This document shows, piece by piece, positions 5,190 to 5,437 of a stretch of 5,437 nt of DNA. The translations under genes were made by a program, and so were the position numbers. The notes under the pieces were generated by a model. The model was not told the origin of the DNA and made no database searches. It saw only the letters and a list, made by a program, of their open reading frames with translations. Numbering within the stretch: position 1 is the stretch's first letter; each line of letters begins with the position of its first letter. Source of the stretch: Bryobacterales bacterium (GTDB taxonomy: Bacteria > Acidobacteriota > Terriglobia > Bryobacterales > Bryobacteraceae); contig PLMF01000090.1 in NCBI GenBank assembly GCA_003142355.1, positions 5,323 through 10,759 on the forward strand, written 5' to 3'.

Positions 5190-5437
5190 GCCATGCGGAG
5201 TTCTTGAACATGCACCCCCTCACATTCCCGCAGCAATCCATCTATCTGGACGCTCTGCTGCACGGAGCCACCACCAAATACAACATGGGCGGCGCCATCG
5301 TCATTCGCGGCCCGCTCGACGCCGGACGGTTCCGGCAGGGCCTGGAATGCGCGCTTCGCGTGCACGACACCCAGCGGATGCGCCTCCTTCCGGATGGCGA
5401 GCAAGCCATGCAGGAATTCCTGCCGGAAGAGGAGTGT
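5186..5437 (+). CDS. Nonribosomal peptide synthetase, N-terminal condensation domain (3' end outside window)
   Basis: The first 84 codons encode the start of an NRPS condensation (C) domain, which joins an upstream acyl or peptidyl group to an aminoacyl carrier protein. The pattern is PLTFPQQSIYLDALL (11-25), a degenerate C1 motif, then TTKYNMGGAIVIRGPLDAGR (29-48), LECALRVHDTQRMRLLPDG (53-71) in the C2 position (usually RHExLR, here VHDTQRMR), and an acidic stretch. The catalytic HHxxxDG (C3) lies beyond the right edge, so activity cannot be judged. ATG 5186 overlaps the preceding stop as ATGA, the same coupling seen at 3138. A second in-frame ATG at 5210 (MHPLTF) has GGAG at 5197-5200, 9 nt upstream, and may be the true start. 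The identity rests on about 75 residues but agrees with the upstream cyclic-peptide exporter. A stand-alone C-domain enzyme rather than a multimodular synthetase remains possible. Confidence 0.9.
   Translation, partial: MSHAEFLNMHPLTFPQQSIYLDALLHGATTKYNMGGAIVIRGPLDAGRFRQGLECALRVHDTQRMRLLPDGEQAMQEFLPEEEC
5197..5200 (+). promoter_or_regulatory. Ribosome binding site GGAG favouring the second NRPS start at 5210
   Basis: GGAG ends 9 nt before the in-frame ATG at 5210, a good spacing, whereas no purine-rich site precedes the overlapping ATG at 5186. Starting at 5210 would remove eight residues (MSHAEFLN) and begin the protein directly at the condensation domain. Translational coupling could still make 5186 the real start. 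Confidence 0.5.

Overview
The window holds the start of a nonribosomal peptide (NRPS) biosynthesis and export operon on the plus strand, with a divergent efflux-adaptor gene on its left flank. High GC content, a lipoprotein-type RND efflux adaptor, an HflC-like SPFH protein and a periplasmic binding protein all point to a Gram-negative bacterium with a periplasm. Protein style and codon use would fit Acidobacteriota or a similar soil lineage, but that is only an impression. No rRNA, tRNA, mobile element or CRISPR array is visible.

Layout. Positions 1-585 (minus strand) carry the N-terminal 195 residues of an RND-type membrane-fusion lipoprotein whose 3' end lies outside the window. A 126-bp divergent gap follows. 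On the plus strand come a DUF697-type small membrane protein (712-1200), a 54-residue two-helix membrane protein (1207-1371), and a 57-bp spacer with two short perfect inverted repeats. Then come a fused membrane/ATPase ABC exporter of the SyrD/PvdE cyclic-peptide family (1429-3141), an SPFH/prohibitin-family membrane protein (3138-4004), and a LivJ/LivK-like periplasmic ligand-binding protein (4008-5189). Last is the first 84 codons of an NRPS gene that opens with a condensation domain (from 5186, running off the right edge).

How the genes fit together. From the exporter to the NRPS the genes overlap by 4 bp (ATGA), are spaced by 3 bp, then overlap by 4 bp again, so they are almost certainly co-transcribed and translationally coupled. 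The exporter is of the type that moves cyclic lipopeptides or siderophore precursors across the inner membrane. The SPFH protein and the amino-acid-receptor-like protein are unusual partners, and the binding protein has no permease or ATPase of its own here. I infer a peptide export or maturation module in which the SPFH protein organises the inner-membrane exporter and the binding protein contacts the peptide, or a peptide-like ligand, in the periplasm. The roles of the two accessory proteins are not established by the sequence. The four-gene arrangement is the most interesting thing here.
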